From Petaurus breviceps papuanus (taxonomy: Eukaryota; Chordata; Mammalia; Diprotodontia; Petauridae), in assembly GCA_028583685.1 (NCBI GenBank), contig JAMXIF010001210.1:11210170-11274169 (forward strand): DNA of 64,000 bases, given 5' to 3'. This document shows positions 60,342 to 64,000 of the stretch, one piece after another. The notes under the pieces were generated by a model. It worked only from the letters and a program-made list of their open reading frames with translations, had not been told where the DNA came from and ran no database searches. How positions within the stretch are numbered: position 1 is the first letter of the stretch; each line of letters opens with the position of its first letter. A program made the translations under genes and the position numbers.

Positions 60342-63134
60342 GAAGATGGCAGAGTAGAAGCAGGACCTCCCAGCTGCTCTGGCTTCCACCTTCCCCAATC
60401 CATGTAAAAAGGGGACTCTAAACAAAATTTGGAGCTGCACAACCCACAAAATGACACAGAGAAGCTAACCTCCCACTGAGGACAGCCCGGCAGGCCAGCA
60501 AGAATTGGCCAGCTCAGCACTCTGGGAGCCCGGCCCAGCCCCACACTGAGGCTTTAGCCCCAGGGTGGGCCTGACCAGCCACTGACCCCAGATCAGCAGC
60601 AGCTGTGGCTGTTTCCAGAATTATCAACACATAGATGCAAAGGACAAAGTGAGAGGTCAGTGCAGTCTGGACTTTGGGACCAGTAAGTAGGAGTGCGTGG
60701 CTTTGCCCCCGGGGTGAGAAGCGACTGAAACCCCAGCAAAGCCAACCAGCACCAGGTGGCAGCTTCAGCTCCTGGCCTGCAGAGTGTAGGGGGACCAAGC
60801 ACCAGTCTGGGGGTAATGCTCTTGCTTTAACCTGCTTGGATCTGGATTGCAGTCTAGGGTAGAGGTCCTGGGGTGTGTGCCCAGCTTGCCAGAGTGTGTG
60901 GAGGCTTCAGAGAGAGCACCCATCTAATACCTCTGGCAACTGAGAAAACCCCAGTGTTTGGGATGAAAACTCCCCTGTCTGGTGGCAGAGTCCTACTGTG
61001 GTAAAAAGCCTAGGGGTAAAGTGACTGAGGGGCGACATAACCAGGCAAAGGAAACAAAGCAGACAGAAGATTCCAACATTACACTCCTATTTTGGGGACA
61101 AAAAGGAGTAAAGCATGGAACAAGAGGAAAACAGTGAAGTCAGAACTCCTGCACCAAAAGGAAAATACAAGCTGGTTACAGGCCATAGAGGACCTTAAGA
61201 ATCAGATAAGAGAAGTGGAGGAAAAATTGGGAAGAGAAATGAGAACAATGCAAGAAAATTATGAAATGAGAGTCAACAGCCTGGCTGAGGAAAATAATAA
61301 TAAAAAAAAAACTTAAAAAAACAGACTGACTCAAACGGCAAAGGAGGCTCAAAAAGGCAATGAGGACAAGAATGCCTTAAAAAGTTGAATTTTCCAAGTG
61401 GAAAAAGAATCTCAAAAGCTCAATGAGGAGAATAATTGCTTCAGAATTAGATTGGAGCAAATGGAAGCTAATGACTTTATGAGAAATCAAGATGCTGTTA
61501 AACAGATCCAAACAAATGAAAGAATAGAAGGCAAAGTGAAATATCTCATGGGAAAAACCACTGACCTGGAAAATAGATCCAGGATAGATAATTTAAAAAT
61601 TATCAGACTACCTGAAAGCCATGACCAAAGTAAGAACCTAGAAATCATCCTCCAAGAAGTTCTCAAAGAAAACTGCCCTGATGTTTTAGAACCAGAGGGC
61701 AAAAGAGAGGTGGAAAGAATCCACTGATCACCTCCTGACAAAGATCCCAAAAAGAAAACTCCTAGGAATATTATAGCCAGGTTATGGAATTCCCAGATTA
61801 AGGAGAGAATATTACAAGCAGCCAGGACAAAATAATTTGAATATTGTGGAAACACAATCAGGATAACCCAGGATCTGGCATCTGAGGGATCGAAGGGCTT
61901 GGAATATGATATTCCAGAGGTCAAAGGAGCTGGGATTAAAACCAAGAATCACCTACCCAGAAAAACTGAGTATCATGTTTCAGGGGAAAATATGGTCATT
62001 CAGTGGAATAGAAGACTTTCGAGTATTCTTGATGAAAAAACCAGAGTTGAATAGAAAATTTGACATTCGGATACAAGAAGCAAGAGAAGCATGAGAAGGT
62101 AAACAGGGAAAAGAAATCATAAGGAACTTATCAAAGTTGAACTATTAACATTTCTACATGGAAAAACAATAATTGTAACTTATGAAACTTTTCTCAGTAT
62201 TTGAAGGGAATAGAAATATATATATATGTATATATATATATATATGAGGGTATATGGGCATATGAATACATATGTGAATGTGTGTATATATGTTTACAGG
62301 TATACATAGATAGAGGGCACAGAAACAATTTAATAGGAAAGGATGATACTTAAAAGGTGAAATTAAGAGTTGAGAGAGGAATGTAATGAGAGGAGATGGG
62401 GAAAGACAGATTGGAGTAGACTATCTCATACAGAAGAGGCAAGGGAAAATGGTTACAATGGAGGGGAAGAATAGGAAGGCAAAAGGGAATGGGTCAACCT
62501 TATTTCCATTGAATTTGGCTTGGGGAGGGAATGAAATACACACTAAATAGGGTATCTCACCCTCCAGTAGAGTAGGGGGAATGGCGATGAGGGGGGGGAT
62601 GATGGAAGGGAGGGCAGGCTGGGGGGGAGGGAAGTTGGAAGCACCCACTTTTGAAAAGGGACAGGATCAAAGTAGAGAATAGAACAAGTGGGAGGTGGGA
62701 TAGGAGGGAGGGAAATATAGTCAGTCTTTTACAATATATCTACCATGTTATTGTTTTACATTAGCCACACATGTACAACCTATACTGAACTGCTTATCTT
62801 CCCAGTAAGGGTGGGATACAAGGGAGGAAGGGAATGAATCTGGAATTCAAAGTTTTAAAATCAAATATTCAAATATATATATACTATTATTAATACTATT
62901 TTACATGTAATTGGGAAATAAGATATATAGGCACTGGGGCATAGAGATCCACTGGAAAAGTCGAAATGGGTATGGGACAAAATATGGGAGAGAGCAGATT
63001 GGAGGAGGGGATTCCTGTGGGACTGCTATTTTGGGGAGGTGGGTAGGGGGAAAAACTGGGAGAAAATTTGTAACTCAAAATCTAGTGGAAATGAATGATG
63101 TAAATCAGAAGTTAATAAAACATTTGAAAAAAAA
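60342..63134 (+). mobile_element. Complete HAL1-type element with 10-bp TSD
   Basis: Identical ATAAGGTAAA copies (60332-60341 and 63135-63144) flank a 2.79-kb element. It has a GC-richer 5' UTR (60342-61036, starting GAAGATGGCAGAGTAG), ORF1 (61037-62093), a TA microsatellite (62217-62246), a long purine-rich, G-run-rich tail (62330-63060) and an A-rich end (63122-63134). There is no ORF2. It is the best-preserved copy of its type here and a reference for the other three. Confidence 0.9.
61037..62093 (+). pseudogene. HAL1 ORF1 (L1 ORF1-like RNA-binding protein), degraded
   Basis: The expected start is ATA at 61037-61039 where the copy at 40668 has ATG (MTRQRKQ). It codes for a Glu/Lys/Asn-rich coiled coil (61190-61460, REVEEKLGREMRTMQENYEM), an RRM-like segment (TDLENRSRIDNLKIIRLPES, about 61560-61620) and a C-terminal domain (IIARLWNSQIKERILQAART, about 61770). 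It ends LMKKPELNRKFD...IQEAREA with TGA at about 62091-62093. A stop within an A-rich stretch near 61313 and later breaks divide it into pieces 61092-61316, 61398-61727 and 61906-62094. Related L1 ORF1p is a trimeric nucleic-acid chaperone. Confidence 0.82.
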
Positions 63135-63144
63135 ATAAGGTAAA

Positions 63145-64000
63145 ACTGGTCCCAGCACATCAAGAAGAGCTGCTGTTAGATTTGGTTTTAGATGATGAGT
63201 TCAAATTCTGGCCATGTCATCTTCTGTCTGTCCTTAAGAAAATATCCCTTCACCTTTTGAGGAATCAGCTCCCAATCTATAAAAATCAACTAGATGAACT
63301 CCATGGTCCCTTTAATTTTAAGATCCTCTAACTTCTATAATCCTTATACTTTACCATCGATAAAAAGTATCCAATTAGGTCATTCGTGTTTCTTTCCTTC
63401 AAGTTAGTGTCCTTTCTATAATAAAACTTTTCACCACTAATACAACAATTCTGTGTTTTTATAGTCCTTGTTATGGAATTTTTCCAGGCTCTTAAAAAAA
63501 CTAAACAATTTCCACTCACCCTGCTTGTCCATAACATTACTGATCCATTTAAAAGACTCTAAAGATTTGTCAAGTGTGATTTTACTTTAAAGGAAATGAA
63601 TTATCCTTCCCCCAATAAATTTTTTTTATTTATTCATTTTTGGTCCTACACATCATTTTAGATTCTGCAAGCTTTCCAGAGATGACTGTGAGATTCATTA
63701 ATTTAGTGTCGTGAAGCAACCCGATGCAAAAAAAAGAGAACCGATCTTTGATCAGAAAACCTCTGTCAGTAGGAATTATGTTGCTAATAGACTCTAAAGA
63801 AAAAAAATGGTGGCACTCCTGAGTTGAAACTTCTTGTAGCTGTCAATTCATCCTGCCCCAGACTCCAAAGGAATGACAGGATATTCTCTTGATGCTGGTA
63901 GGCATAAGTGGAAGCCAGTCCCTATGTGTTTGTGACTAAAGGTTTTGAGAGCTACTGATAATGGAGGCTGGACTATAGTATATAAAGAATATTAGTGTTG
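63145..64000. other. Non-genic sequence
   Basis: No gene or recognisable repeat. Moderately AT-rich to the end of the window. Confidence 0.5.

Noticed and set aside
1-64000. Functional host exon, tRNA or rRNA gene
   Set aside because: Apart from the FTH1 retrocopy, no open frame matched a known host protein family, and tRNA-like text occurs only as SINE heads.

Overview
The window looks like marsupial nuclear DNA. It carries tRNA-derived CORE-SINEs with the head/core/long-tail layout common in marsupials, an L1 lineage whose 3' end resembles opossum/dasyurid L1, several ORF1-only HAL1-type (half-L1) elements, ancient MIR/L2/L3-like remnants, CA/TG microsatellites and assembly gaps. I found no functional host protein-coding gene, no tRNA or rRNA gene and no CRISPR. 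It reads as a gene desert or intergenic/intronic stretch built largely by successive retrotransposon insertions. Species-level assignment is not possible from the sequence alone.

Layout. 1-3.7 kb: SINE tail with a CA microsatellite, a 391-bp solo LTR with a 4-bp target duplication (TSD), one SINE, then AT-rich unique sequence. 3.7-8.55 kb: an old L1 lacking most of ORF2, with a SINE inside it, followed by a processed ferritin heavy-chain (FTH1) pseudogene that is itself split by a 1,217-bp solo LTR. 8.55-18.2 kb: LTR-like block, SINEs, MIR/L3 relics and unique sequence. 18.2-24.4 kb: a full-length 6.2-kb L1 with a 15-bp TSD. 24.4-31.5 kb: L1 fragment, SINE, a second LTR related to the one in FTH1 (opposite strand), and a minus-strand L1 interrupted by a full-length HAL1-type element. 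31.5-37.7 kb: mostly unique, with MIR/L2/L3 relics. 37.7-43 kb: composite nest of HAL1-type elements in opposite orientations, with a 400-N gap and a matching 13-bp TSD around the whole. 43-53.5 kb: unique sequence, a 280-bp direct repeat pair, a 750-bp LTR and a truncated SINE. 53.5-56.4 kb: minus-strand ORF1-bearing element carrying an inserted L1/HAL1 tail and a four-unit SINE array. 56.4-64 kb: unique sequence and a complete HAL1-type element with TSD.

The parts do not act together as a gene system; they record an insertion history. L1 machinery (ORF2 EN-RT) is the probable source of the SINE, HAL1 and FTH1 copies, as shown by A-rich tails and 10-17 bp TSDs. The most notable items are the SINE tetramer inserted as one unit, the HAL1-type elements with complete ends, the LTR-split FTH1 retrocopy, and the nearly complete L1 whose reverse transcriptase has Ala in place of the first catalytic Asp. 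Boundaries come from reading the sequence by eye, without alignment software or a repeat library, so family names are at the level of type.
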